The notes under the pieces are model-generated. The model was not told the DNA's origin, made no database searches, and saw only the letters and a program-made list of their open reading frames with translations. A program made the translations under genes and the position numbers. Positions 5,946 through 12,640 of a stretch of DNA of 38,022 bases are shown one piece after another (positions within the stretch are counted from its first letter, which is position 1; every line of letters starts with the position of its first letter). The stretch comes from a virus. The stretch covers positions 1 to 38,022 of IMG/VR virus record IMGVR_UViG_3300049057_000114. One strand, 5' to 3'.

Positions 5946-6229
5946 TCGTCCCGCCCTTCGGCTTTGGCGATTGCCCGTTCGATCCGTAGGTACGCCGATG
6001 CTAGGTGTACCGGCATATTGTTCTCGTCGTACTGATCTAGCTCCGCCTCAAGAGACACTTGTACTGCCCTTAGCGCCTCAAGCAACTCCGGCGCCGCAGC
6101 TATGAGGCGGGCGTTTGCTTCAGTATAGGGACTTCCATGAGCAGAACCGTCGTTTTGCACGAAATAACATGACCGATTCCCAATACTACTTGTCGAAATA
6201 TTCCAGGGCCCCGGCGTGTGCTTACTCAT
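5942..6229 (-). CDS. Small conserved phage protein of the HTPGPW...ANARLIAAAPELLEAL type
   Basis: 95 aa. It begins MSKHTPGPWNI and carries YTEANARLIAAAPELLEALR in the middle, a signature seen in small early-region proteins of many phages; the function is unknown. The C-terminal half is helical (VSLEAELDQYDENNMPVHLA) and ends ERAIAKAEGRDE. ATG 6229 has a strong GGAGG site and overlaps the upstream stop by 4 bp. Confidence 0.8.
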   Translation of the reverse strand: MSKHTPGPWNISTSSIGNRSCYFVQNDGSAHGSPYTEANARLIAAAPELLEALRAVQVSLEAELDQYDENNMPVHLASAYLRIERAIAKAEGRDE

Positions 6230-6441
6230 GCGACCTCCGCTAAGTGCTGATTGATTTCATCGTAAATGTAGGCTTGCGCGCTCTCGCGCAGCTTGTCGAA
6301 AATCTCAACCTCGCGGTCATTGAAATTGATGAACACGCGCACGTCACACACGCCAGCCGCCTGCGGCTCGGTGCAGTTTTTAAAGAGCACTCGCGCTTCG
6401 AAATAACCTAGGTCGCCCAGATCGAGGTCGACGCAGATCAT
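6226..6441 (-). CDS. Hypothetical protein (71 aa)
   Basis: Not recognised. Start ATG 6441 is chosen because it has AAGAGGA six bases upstream and overlaps the previous stop (ATGA); the longer open frame from 6504 lies wholly in the upstream gene. The product is acidic with an alternating beta pattern, MICVDLDLGDLGYFEARVLF, then DVRVFINFNDREVEIF and a helical end, which suggests a small alpha/beta fold. Confidence 0.7.
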   Translation of the reverse strand: MICVDLDLGDLGYFEARVLFKNCTEPQAAGVCDVRVFINFNDREVEIFDKLRESAQAYIYDEINQHLAEVA

Positions 6442-7271
6442 GAAATCCTCTTGGTTTCGAAGGGCAATCCACCGGCCTCTGCGGGCGTGATTTGCTTGAT
6501 CCACTTTTTATTGTTTTTGTCCCATTTGAATCCGGCCTCTTTGACCAAATGACGGTCATCATATTCGGTCATTGCTTCGGCCCAATAAACGCCCTGGTCT
6601 TGATTGTCGTGCTTCATTTGGGTTTCGGATGTGACCCTGGTCACCGTCGGCACGGCATTGGGCGTGTCCTTGATTTCCGGCGTTGCACCAATGTTTTTCG
6701 CGTCGTCGGCGTCGTCAATGTCCTGAGTGAAAAAGTCCGACGCGCCCGTGGCCAGAATGACAGCGCCCACATAGGCGCGCTTTTGGGCCATTTTTTGAAG
6801 GGTGTTCAGAATGTCGTAAACGGCCGTGGCCTCTTTGCGAGGCTCCTTTTTGCGCGCCCTTTCGCTCCACTCCCAAACGGTGCGTTCTTTGTACTTTTTC
6901 TCTTGGCTATTGCAAGTACCCTCGCACTCTGCAATCACATGATTGGTCTTTAGGTGATACACAATGCACTTATATGTGTAGAGGGCGAAATTACCCTGAC
7001 CATCAAGGACCTTGTCCACCATTGCGAATCGAGCACCCAAACCAAAAAGCCGCGCCAACTTTTCAGCACCCGGCTTATAGAGTGAATTTTTGTTGGTCCC
7101 TGGCACAATGCCGTAGTCGACGTCCTTTCGCATTTGCTTGGCGACAAACTCCACCAGCATTTTGCGCTGCTCAGAAAGCGTATCAAAATCGGCGCGCGTG
7201 ACCGGCAAATTGGCGCCTGAGTATTCGGGCTCCTGCACAATCTGCGGAGTCAGTGCTTTTTCGTTTTTCAT
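6438..7271 (-). CDS. Probable single-strand annealing / recombination protein
   Basis: 277 aa from ATG 7271 (AAAGGA site, 4-bp overlap with the exonuclease stop). The core, residues ~28-185, has the pattern QRKMLVEFVAKQM...DYGIVPGTNKNSLYKPGAEKLARLFGL...NTLQKMAQKRAYVGAVILATGASDFFTQDI. I know this pattern from a broad phage family next to RecB-like nucleases, probably RAD52/Erf-type annealing or ssDNA-binding proteins; I am not sure of the exact fold. The C-terminus, DDRHLVKEAGFKWDKNNKKW, resembles a small DUF5710-like module. With the upstream nuclease it would form an exonuclease-annealase pair. Confidence 0.6.
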   Translation of the reverse strand: MKNEKALTPQIVQEPEYSGANLPVTRADFDTLSEQRKMLVEFVAKQMRKDVDYGIVPGTNKNSLYKPGAEKLARLFGLGARFAMVDKVLDGQGNFALYTYKCIVYHLKTNHVIAECEGTCNSQEKKYKERTVWEWSERARKKEPRKEATAVYDILNTLQKMAQKRAYVGAVILATGASDFFTQDIDDADDAKNIGATPEIKDTPNAVPTVTRVTSETQMKHDNQDQGVYWAEAMTEYDDRHLVKEAGFKWDKNNKKWIKQITPAEAGGLPFETKRIS

Positions 7272-8035
7272 TTTTTTCCTTTGCATTGAGACCAGTACCC
7301 GCACCAATCCTTAGAGCACCACCAGGCGCCCGGGGCTGCGTACTGAAACGCCCCTTGCTGAATTGAATTGTGCATTAGACTGATCGCTTCAAATAGCTGC
7401 TGCGTTTGGGCTTCGCTGACACGGCCCTTGACCTCTTGATAGCGTGGTTCCTTATGCTTTGTGACCACGTCAAAGGCGAAATCTGGCTTCACGCCGTGCT
7501 TTGCCTCGTAGGCAAATGAGTACACGGCGGGCTGGATTTCAACCTCCACCGCATCGGCGGCGTATTCGCCCTTTGATGTCTTTTGATCACGAACGACGTG
7601 GCCCTCTTCGACAACGTCAAACGTGCCCCCAAGGGCATAGCCCGCATCGGTTTCGAGACGAAACGATTCTTGTACGGTCACGGGCTTGATTTTCGGCGCG
7701 CCCTTTTCATGAAACACGGCGACCATTTTGGCGCCCATGTCCTTTTGTTTGCTCGGATCATCATCAGACCAATCCGTTTGCGGCGCATGCTTGTCGAATT
7801 CGGTTGAGTAGGCGTCCAACACGTCGGCGGTTTTCAGGTCCTCTTTGGTCTCGATTTTCTGTTTGAAATTGTGGCCGGCGGCCGCGTCGAATGCGATGCC
7901 CACCGTGAGCGCCGCCTTTGGCTGTACCCGCATATTCATCAAATACCGAAACATGTATTGTCGCGGGCATTTGAGAAACATGTTGATTGCGCTTTGATGA
8001 TACTCGGGAATGGCCAGTTTTTTGGTGTCGCTCAC
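7268..8035 (-). CDS. RecB/Cas4-like PD-(D/E)XK exonuclease with Fe-S type Cys set
   Basis: 255 aa from GTG 8035, with GTGA overlapping the previous stop. Motifs are SAINMFLKCPRQYMFRYL (15-32), GGTFDVVEEGHVVRDQKTSK (136-155; Asp140 and the Asp150-Gln-Lys152 active site) and IQPAVYSFAYE (167-177, the QxxxY-type motif). Four cysteines, Cys23, Cys240, Cys245 and Cys251, are spaced as in Cas4/AddB, where they hold a 4Fe-4S cluster. It probably resects DNA ends, feeding single strands to the annealing protein encoded next. A stand-alone Cas4-like role without CRISPR genes is common in phages. Confidence 0.82.
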   Translation of the reverse strand: MSDTKKLAIPEYHQSAINMFLKCPRQYMFRYLMNMRVQPKAALTVGIAFDAAAGHNFKQKIETKEDLKTADVLDAYSTEFDKHAPQTDWSDDDPSKQKDMGAKMVAVFHEKGAPKIKPVTVQESFRLETDAGYALGGTFDVVEEGHVVRDQKTSKGEYAADAVEVEIQPAVYSFAYEAKHGVKPDFAFDVVTKHKEPRYQEVKGRVSEAQTQQLFEAISLMHNSIQQGAFQYAAPGAWWCSKDWCGYWSQCKGKK

Positions 8036-8277
8036 TTCTCACCTACAACTTTCTTGAAAAAATCATCTAGAAAGGCCGTTAGGCCCGGTGTCTGCAAAAG
8101 AGCCACCTGAAACCGCTGGGCCAAATAGTCCTGAATCACGGCCTTAACGTGCTCATCGCACCGGGGGCCCGCTGGGGCTGAAACAATTGCCAAACGGCAA
8201 GCATCCAAAAGCGTTTTGGGCGTGCCCTCTATAGAATTTTCAGTCTTTATTAAAGCCACGTTAACTCCGTTGGACAT
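8032..8277 (-). CDS. Hypothetical early protein (81 aa)
   Basis: Not recognised. MSNGVNVALIKTENSIEGTP is followed by a helical body, DEHVKAVIQDYLAQRFQVAL, and LTAFLDDFFKKVVGEK. No strong ribosome site precedes ATG 8277. Its stop overlaps the exonuclease start by 4 bp, so the two are translationally coupled. Second gene of the early leftward operon. Confidence 0.65.
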   Translation of the reverse strand: MSNGVNVALIKTENSIEGTPKTLLDACRLAIVSAPAGPRCDEHVKAVIQDYLAQRFQVALLQTPGLTAFLDDFFKKVVGEK

Positions 8278-8335
8278 AGCGTCGCAAAAAGTCTAAAGTC
8301 GTTGAGGCACAGTACTTGCCCGTCCGAATTGGGTT

Positions 8336-8545
8336 TTACGAGGCCTGCTCTGCAAGCTTGGCAATTGCGGATTCAATTGCCCTTACTAGCGTCAACCTCG
8401 GCTCGCCCGTGTGCTGGCCATTTGCGAGCCTAATAGCGGTGTAGGGGGCAACCCCTGCCCGTATTAGGGCGATTACGACCTCGTCCGCCCCGATTTTCAG
8501 GGCTACTTTATGCACGTCCTGGAGGACTTTAGCCTTGTCAGTCAT
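8336..8545 (-). CDS. Cro-like small HTH regulator
   Basis: 69 aa from ATG 8545. The stretch DEVVIALIRAGVAPYTAIRL (residues ~21-40), then ANGQHTGEPRLTLVRAIESAI, has the helix-turn-helix pattern of small Cro-type proteins. It is the first leftward gene, back to back with the XRE repressor, which is exactly the Cro position. A promoter TTGAGT-17 bp-TACATT (8575-8580 and 8552-8557) would start RNA at about the ATG itself, and no ribosome site is present, so the message may be leaderless. It would repress the repressor promoter in lytic growth. Confidence 0.65.
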   Translation of the reverse strand: MTDKAKVLQDVHKVALKIGADEVVIALIRAGVAPYTAIRLANGQHTGEPRLTLVRAIESAIAKLAEQAS

Positions 8546-8635
8546 GGAGATAATGTAACGTAATCGTATACAAAACTCAACAAGTTTCAGTCGATTTGTG
8601 GGCTGTATGCACATAAATCGGCTGGCAAGCTGTAA
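8546..8635. promoter_or_regulatory. Divergent lysogeny-switch control region
   Basis: 90 bp between the Cro-like and repressor genes. Features: the leftward promoter described under the Cro-like gene; an imperfect inverted repeat TGTAACG-TAAT-CGTATACA (8554-8572) between its -10 and -35; and a second inverted repeat CGATTTGTG...CACATAAATCG (8592-8620) in front of the repressor. These are likely operators. No clear rightward promoter was identified. Confidence 0.55.
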
Positions 8636-9142
8636 GTGGTGAAAAATGTTAAGAGATCGGCCTTCGCCCAAAACATCATTACGAGGCGAAAGGCATTAGG
8701 ACTAAACCAGGCCGATTTGGCCCACAAAGCCGGGATACACCGCAATTTTTTGGCTCGAATTGAGACAGCCAAATCCGCCGGAAGCGAGGCCACTAAAGAG
8801 GCCATTGCGGGCGCATTGGGCTGCTCGGTCGAGGACCTATATCGCACAGTCAAGCCAATCCGACCCGACCACGTCACCCTAGCCGACTTGGCCCGCGGCG
8901 AAGCCCGCATACTCGAGCTATTGGAAACCCGCCTACCGCCCGCCCCGGCTATTCCTCAGGAGCTTGTCGAGGCTTGGACTGGGGCTCTTCCGGCGGCTCA
9001 GGTTTTTGCTCTTTGGATTCTGACTGGGCTTGAAAAGTACAAATTTGAACTTGAGACCCGATGGCCCGGGGTTTATCGAGTGCTTCAGGATTTTTTTGGG
9101 GCCCGTGACAGTATTCTAAAAGCAGTCGACGAAAAGCCGTGA
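8636..9142 (+). CDS. XRE-family phage repressor (CI-like)
   Basis: 168 aa with an N-terminal XRE helix-turn-helix (FAQNIITRRKALGLNQADLA, then HKAGIHRNFLARIETAKSAG, residues ~9-48). The C-terminal region contains HVTLADLARGEARILELLET, a Pro/Ala linker and an aromatic helical end; there is no LexA-type Ser/Lys peptidase signature, so inactivation is not by classic RecA-driven self-cleavage. Start is GTG 8636 (or GTG 8639), with little ribosome site. Orientation opposite to the early operon and the operator-like repeats upstream mark it as the lysogeny repressor. Confidence 0.8.
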   Translation: MVKNVKRSAFAQNIITRRKALGLNQADLAHKAGIHRNFLARIETAKSAGSEATKEAIAGALGCSVEDLYRTVKPIRPDHVTLADLARGEARILELLETRLPPAPAIPQELVEAWTGALPAAQVFALWILTGLEKYKFELETRWPGVYRVLQDFFGARDSILKAVDEKP

Positions 9143-9314
9143 GTTTGCACTTTTTCATTTTTCCTCCAACGTCCCACGATTGATAACTACTCATCGGCAG
9201 GACGTTGGTCCAAAACAGTGGTTAACGAACAATTAGGGCGCCCTTAACGCCCATGGGCCAGAATATGCGTGATCGAGCATACGCTTTAACGGGCGTATCC
9301 CGAAATATGCCAAT
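9143..9314. promoter_or_regulatory. Operator-like repeats before the second XRE gene
   Basis: 172 bp without a gene on the + strand. A perfect ATACGC-8 bp-GCGTAT inverted repeat (9279-9298) and an overlapping GCGT...ACGC pair (9267-9284) lie just upstream of ATG 9315, with further ATATGC half-sites at 9263 and 9304. A GGGCG...CGCCC hairpin precedes them (about 9236-9252). Likely binding sites for the small XRE protein itself. Confidence 0.45.
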
Positions 9315-9545
9315 ATGGGCAAGCGCAAATTCAACCCAGAGAAAGCCTCAAAGGCCATTGGCCTAAGGGTTCGTGAGCTCCGTGAGCAACGGGGCTGGAC
9401 ACTTGAGGATACCGAGGAACACGGATGGAAGGAATGGACCCACCTTCAGCGCATTGAATCTGGCAAAAACATCACCGTTCATACTCTAATTAACCTCGCA
9501 AATCTCTTTGGGGTACACCCCTCAGAATTTTTCAGTGACCTCTAA
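9315..9545 (+). CDS. Small XRE-family HTH regulator (76 aa)
   Basis: A stand-alone helix-turn-helix: IGLRVRELREQRGWTLEDTE (residues ~15-34), WTHLQRIESGKNITVHTLIN, LANLFGVHPSEFFSDL. This is the pattern of host-type XRE regulators such as those of restriction or toxin systems. No ribosome site is visible before ATG 9315, and palindromic repeats lie just upstream, suggesting autoregulation. It is the second DNA-binding gene of the + strand lysogeny cluster and may be expressed in the prophage state. Confidence 0.82.
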   Translation: MGKRKFNPEKASKAIGLRVRELREQRGWTLEDTEEHGWKEWTHLQRIESGKNITVHTLINLANLFGVHPSEFFSDL

Positions 9546-9601
9546 AGTTTACTTGTTTTGAAGCCGATAAAATATCATTAACCGCGACACGAGGGGTGTG
9601 A

Positions 9602-9991
9602 ATGCGCAGGCTATTGGTCTTATTAACGGTCGTTCAATTCGGATGTGCCAGCATGTTTTCTGGCACTAAGGCCACGGTCTCTATCCACTCTGAGGAGCCG
9701 GATTCACAAATATTTGTTAACAATGTATCCGTGGGCAAAAATACGGCCATAGTCCCTCTTTCAAAAAAAGGCTACCACACGATTAGGGTTTCCAAAGAGG
9801 GCTGTACCGATGCCGTCGCAACGACTGGCTCACAGTTTGATGCCACATCATTGCTTGGCATTTTGATAGACTTTGGCATTGTCTCTATGCTGATCATCGA
9901 CGGCGCGGCAACCGGCGCCATTACTGACATTGAGCCGAAGAATTACATTGTGACGCCAACCTGTAATCGGGCGCCGGCCGCAGTGAGATAA
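9602..9991 (+). CDS. Secreted lipoprotein, candidate lysogenic conversion gene
   Basis: 129 aa from ATG 9602 behind GAGGGG. A signal peptide (MRRLLVLLTVVQFGCAS) ends in a lipobox-like FGC, so Cys15 would be lipidated. The mature part begins MFSGTKATVSIHSEEPDSQI followed by FVNNVSVGKN, the pattern of PEGA-like or similar cell-surface lipoproteins. A hydrophobic stretch follows (LLGILIDFGIVSMLIIDGAA, ~95-114). It is transcribed with the repressor side rather than with the lysis genes, so it may be made by lysogens and change the host surface, for instance to block superinfection; that role is inference. Confidence 0.75.
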   Translation: MRRLLVLLTVVQFGCASMFSGTKATVSIHSEEPDSQIFVNNVSVGKNTAIVPLSKKGYHTIRVSKEGCTDAVATTGSQFDATSLLGILIDFGIVSMLIIDGAATGAITDIEPKNYIVTPTCNRAPAAVR

Positions 9992-9992
9992 A

Positions 9993-10021
9993 GGGGCCCC
10001 CGGCCCCATGCCAAGGGCCCC
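9993..10021. terminator. GC-rich hairpin between convergent genes
   Basis: GGGGCCC (9993-9999) and GGGCCCC (10015-10021) pair around a 15-base loop, between the end of the lipoprotein gene and the end of the amidase gene, which converge. On the minus strand the stem is followed by TTTAT; on the + strand there is no T-run. A probable transcription stop, mainly for leftward reading. Confidence 0.4.
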
Positions 10022-10066
10022 CCAAGCCTTGATTGGATGGGCATCCTGACTTAGCCAATTCTAGCA

Positions 10067-10675
10067 CTAATTTAGGCCGGGGTTTGTTTCGCGCTCAATC
10101 TGCGCCTCTTTGGCTTTCATGAATTTTATTGTAGCGTTCACAAGCGCCAGCGCGTAGGCGAACTTGTTCGATGCGCCAAGCTTAGCGTCGTCGGGATTGT
10201 CGCAAAAAAAGGGCTCGCAGAGCACCCCGGTGATTTCACACGCACTCATGTTCCGGTGCCCGCGGTCGCCTGGCTCTAAAAGCTTTAACCCCCGGTTGGC
10301 CTTACCCTCGCGCTTAAACACCGAGCACACGGCCTGCTGCACTTCTCTGGCAAATTCGACGTTGTCGGCCGGCTCTTTGTCCCAGAGCGTTTCCGTGCCG
10401 CGGGTCTTGCCGTTGAAAGCGTTTAGATGAAGCTCGATCGCACACACCAGGTCCGCGTCCTTGGCCCATGAATTCACTTCCAGATAGCAGCCCTCAATGC
10501 CGACGCCGTTTCGAAGAAAAATGCGAGCATCTAGACCCATTTCGCGGGCGTATCGATAGGCTGCAGCGGCCACTTCGCAATTGTAGTCGTATTCAGTGGA
10601 GTTGATTGGGCCAACAGCTGGGGCGCCCTTGGCGTCTATAGAATGGCCTACGATAAGGCAGAGCTTGCGGATCAT
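10067..10675 (-). CDS. N-acetylmuramoyl-L-alanine amidase (endolysin, Amidase_3 type)
   Basis: 202 aa. It cleaves the bond between N-acetylmuramic acid and the peptide stem of peptidoglycan to release progeny. The zinc site is visible: His11 (LIVGHS), Glu28 (STEYD) and His83 (AIELHLNAF), with catalytic Glu154 (VLCEPFFCDNPDDA). No signal peptide or binding domain is seen, so it needs a holin to reach the wall. It is the last gene of the late operon; ATG 10675 overlaps the 54-aa gene before it. Confidence 0.88.
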   Translation of the reverse strand: MIRKLCLIVGHSIDAKGAPAVGPINSTEYDYNCEVAAAAYRYAREMGLDARIFLRNGVGIEGCYLEVNSWAKDADLVCAIELHLNAFNGKTRGTETLWDKEPADNVEFAREVQQAVCSVFKREGKANRGLKLLEPGDRGHRNMSACEITGVLCEPFFCDNPDDAKLGASNKFAYALALVNATIKFMKAKEAQIERETNPGLN

Positions 10676-10836
10676 GGCTCGGCCTCATACTTGATTTTGC
10701 TCTCGCGAATGACCGGCCCAATTTGCCAGCCGCGTTTCCCGCGCATGACGCCGGACTCGTCCTCAAACGTGTAGCCCCATTTGCGAAGGCGCCAATTGAA
10801 CCATTGAAACGACCAGTAGACTTTCCAAAGTGGCAT
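10672..10836 (-). CDS. Small Trp-rich hypothetical protein (54 aa)
   Basis: MPLWKVYWSFQWFNWRLRKW then GYTFEDESGV...; seven tryptophans in 54 residues and a basic middle. ATG 10836 has AAGGGGG about seven bases upstream, and its stop overlaps the amidase start by 4 bp, so the two are coupled. Not recognised; a membrane-active accessory to lysis is possible from composition and position. Confidence 0.6.
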   Translation of the reverse strand: MPLWKVYWSFQWFNWRLRKWGYTFEDESGVMRGKRGWQIGPVIRESKIKYEAEP

Positions 10837-10851
10837 CCATGCCCCCTTAAG

Positions 10852-10876
10852 AAAAAAGGGCCCGAATAACGGGCCC
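10852..10876 (-). terminator. Intrinsic terminator
   Basis: On the minus strand: GGGCCCG-TTATT-CGGGCCC followed by six T. A textbook rho-independent stop at the end of the gene at 10890-11450. The 54-aa gene and the amidase lie beyond it, so they depend on read-through, antitermination or their own promoter. Confidence 0.85.
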
Positions 10877-10889
10877 CCGTGAATGGTGA

Positions 10890-11450
10890 TTAGGCTGCGG
10901 GCTCATGCGGCAGCGGTTCCGGCTCTGGAACGGGCTCCGGGACCGGCTCCGGGACCGGCTCAGGCTGGGGCTCCGGTTTGACCTCAGGTTGGGGCTTAAC
11001 CACGGCCGAGAGTTCAACTTTTTCGGCCTCAAGCGCGCTAACCTCAACATCCAGCTCGCCGATGATATCGCGCTCGCCCTCGGTCATGTCGGCATCAGCC
11101 TTCACTTGAATGACGCCCTTGCCAACGCCCTTGGGCACAAACTTGGCGCTTAGGCCATCGTCCGCCACAGAGAGGCTGCCAAGGCTCTCATCAGAGATAG
11201 CCCATTTCGGAGCGCCGTCGACTTTAGCCTGGTTGCCCTTGCGGTCCTTAAACGCAACCGCGAGCTCCAGCATCTCGTCTACTTTTAAAAACATTTTATC
11301 CACCTTTACCCTTTCCCCGTTTGATTTGATTTTAAAAAACTCAATGACTCTTGCCGGGTCAACGGGAGTAAGAACCCTTAAGATGCCCTTGAGTAAAGTT
11401 TCAATATTGTTAACTGTCCGGAGTAGTTCGATCTCCTGCCTCGAATTCAT
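10890..11450 (-). CDS. Ig-like domain protein with proline-rich repeat tail
   Basis: 186 aa. The N-terminal ~35 residues are helical (NSRQEIELLRTVNNIETLLK). Residues ~38-142 fit a bacterial Ig-like (BIG2-type) beta domain: AVAFKDRKGNQAKVDGAPKW, then SLSVADDGLSAKFVPKGVGK. The end is a (PEPV)n stretch with PQPEPVPEPV and PEPEPLP, encoded by imperfect 12-bp repeats at about 10920-10975 and likely an extended spacer. Similar small Ig-domain proteins sit in phage lysis or late regions and may decorate the virion. ATG 11450 overlaps the previous stop by 4 bp. Confidence 0.7.
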   Translation of the reverse strand: MNSRQEIELLRTVNNIETLLKGILRVLTPVDPARVIEFFKIKSNGERVKVDKMFLKVDEMLELAVAFKDRKGNQAKVDGAPKWAISDESLGSLSVADDGLSAKFVPKGVGKGVIQVKADADMTEGERDIIGELDVEVSALEAEKVELSAVVKPQPEVKPEPQPEPVPEPVPEPVPEPEPLPHEPAA

Positions 11451-11578
11451 AGGCCTCCCGTCACGGGCAAAAATAAATCCCAGAAAGAGGAGCAGAATAA
11501 TTGTAAGCTCGCCAAAAAGATCAATAGGCCCACCCCCACAAAAACGACCGCTAAAAAAATCCTCTCGTCAAAGCTCAT
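11447..11578 (-). CDS. 43-aa single-span membrane protein
   Basis: Start ATG 11578 is chosen because it overlaps the lipoprotein gene's stop (ATGA). MSFDERIFLAVVFVGVGLLI is followed by more hydrophobic sequence (FLASLQLFCSSFWDLFL), giving one long or two short membrane spans. Its place in the lysis region and size would suit a small holin or pinholin-like protein, but no family is recognised. Confidence 0.6.
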   Translation of the reverse strand: MSFDERIFLAVVFVGVGLLIFLASLQLFCSSFWDLFLPVTGGL

Positions 11579-11913
11579 TTGCAGTTCATTTGGATATACC
11601 GTTCCAACCCGTCTATATAGTTTCGGACCTTGACCCACTCGTCGGGCCGAATAGCGACGCCGCGGTCGACATAAGAAATTGGTTTCCGCTCAACCGGCCC
11701 ATTGGGCGCCTGCATGAGAAACATGATTTGAGACAGGGACAGCTTTGAGCCATGTTTCTCGACTTGCTCGCTGCTTTGGGTTTGACCGCAAATGGCCTCT
11801 TGGGCCGGCACGTCCAGCGTGCAAAGCTCAACCTTTGGCTTTTCCGGCAGCATTCCGCAGCCACAGAGGAGCAGGACATTAAAAGTTGTCCAAAACGCTT
11901 TTGGCGGCGTCAT
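11575..11913 (-). CDS. Lipoprotein of the lysis cluster
   Basis: 112 aa from ATG 11913 behind GAGGAG. The N-terminus FNVLLLCGCGML is a short signal with lipobox (LLCGC or CGC), so it should be an outer-membrane-directed lipoprotein. The mature part (PEKPKVELCTLDVPAQEAIC...) has further Cys. Small lipoproteins in this place are often o-spanins (Rz1), which fuse inner and outer membranes; this one is longer and less proline-rich than Rz1. The gene starts inside the upstream membrane-protein gene. Confidence 0.7.
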   Translation of the reverse strand: MTPPKAFWTTFNVLLLCGCGMLPEKPKVELCTLDVPAQEAICGQTQSSEQVEKHGSKLSLSQIMFLMQAPNGPVERKPISYVDRGVAIRPDEWVKVRNYIDGLERYIQMNCK

Positions 11914-12097
11914 CGCGCTCCTCTTTTGTATTTGCGTTTTTCATGTCCTCGCCTACGGCTTCGTTGGCCTTTTCCTCTGAGCGTTTGCGGGCGTAGACTT
12001 TAGAACCCCACAAAATGAGGCTCGCAATCTTGTCCCAAATCCAACTAAGGGCCGGTTGGACGATGATTCCAACCAGCCAGCCAAGAATTGCCGTCAC
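11879..12097 (-). CDS. Membrane-anchored protein with charged cytosolic or periplasmic helix (72 aa)
   Basis: GTG 12097 overlaps the upstream stop (GTGA). One N-terminal span (TAILGWLVGIIVQPALSWIW) and then a strongly charged helix (YARKRSEEKANEAVGEDMKN...ERDDAAKSVLDNF). The layout, one span plus a charged coil, resembles i-spanin or class III-like holin proteins. The lipoprotein gene begins inside its 3' end, as Rz1 does in Rz, which gives some support for a spanin pair. Confidence 0.6.
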   Translation of the reverse strand: MTAILGWLVGIIVQPALSWIWDKIASLILWGSKVYARKRSEEKANEAVGEDMKNANTKEERDDAAKSVLDNF

Positions 12098-12315
12098 CTA
12101 GGAATCATCGCCAAAAGGGCATCGAAAATCAGATCATCGACTTTGCCCGGGATGGCATCCTTGAGTTTTTGAACGAAGTATTCCGGGCTCACGGCCGCGT
12201 GCACGCCAACTTCGGCGCCCTTGCTTGCATGAGCCACTTCGATCTTTACCTTGCCGCCCTCAAGCTTAATGGCAAAGCCGCCCTCAGCGCCCAGCGGTTT
12301 TTGTACTAGATCCAT
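12094..12315 (-). CDS. Hypothetical protein (73 aa)
   Basis: Not recognised. MDLVQKPLGAEGGFAIKLEG then GKVKIEVAHASKGAEVGVHA is a beta-rich half, followed by a helical half (SPEYFVQKLKDAIPGKVDDL). AGGAGG precedes ATG 12315. No signal or membrane span. Sits between two membrane-protein genes of the presumed lysis cluster. Confidence 0.65.
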   Translation of the reverse strand: MDLVQKPLGAEGGFAIKLEGGKVKIEVAHASKGAEVGVHAAVSPEYFVQKLKDAIPGKVDDLIFDALLAMIPR

Positions 12316-12603
12316 TTATTCCTCCTGTTTGGTTTGATTCTCCACGGCCGACACTCGGCCCTGAAGGTCGGTTACATTTCCCTCTAACTTTTGAAATCTT
12401 GCCTCGCCTGCGGCAAACCCTTCGCGTACGGTTTCATTAAGCGCCTCTAGCCCCCGCGCCACGCCTGTCATTTGACCTTCCATGAGCTTTAAATGCGGCT
12501 TCAATTTCCACCAAACAATCATGTAAATTAAAAAACTCTCGGCAAAGCCAATAGGATTCCCTTTTCTAAAAACCTCCTCTATCAGAGGAACCACGAAATC
12601 CAT
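12316..12603 (-). CDS. Membrane protein with coiled coil, holin-like
   Basis: 95 aa: one membrane span around residues 18-33 (IGFAESFLIYMIVWWKLKPH) and a coiled-coil tail (LEALNETVREGFAAGEARFQ, KLEGNVTDLQGRVSAVENQ). The layout resembles small phage holin or haemolysin XhlA-like proteins, though in XhlA the span is C-terminal. GGAGG-type site before ATG 12603. First of the small lysis-region genes after the fibres. Confidence 0.6.
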   Translation of the reverse strand: MDFVVPLIEEVFRKGNPIGFAESFLIYMIVWWKLKPHLKLMEGQMTGVARGLEALNETVREGFAAGEARFQKLEGNVTDLQGRVSAVENQTKQEE

Positions 12604-12640
12604 TTCTCACCCCTCCATGGGTTGAATTTTCAATCGCCCA

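Noticed and set aside
8949-9194. Antisense frame across the repressor's C-terminal half
   Set aside because: No ribosome site, composition (Pro/Glu/Gln) typical of a shadow, and it would run against the repressor gene.
10920-10975. Short GC-rich repeats that could be taken for a regulatory or CRISPR-like array
   Set aside because: They encode the Pro-Glu-Pro-Val tail of the Ig-domain protein and have no spacers.
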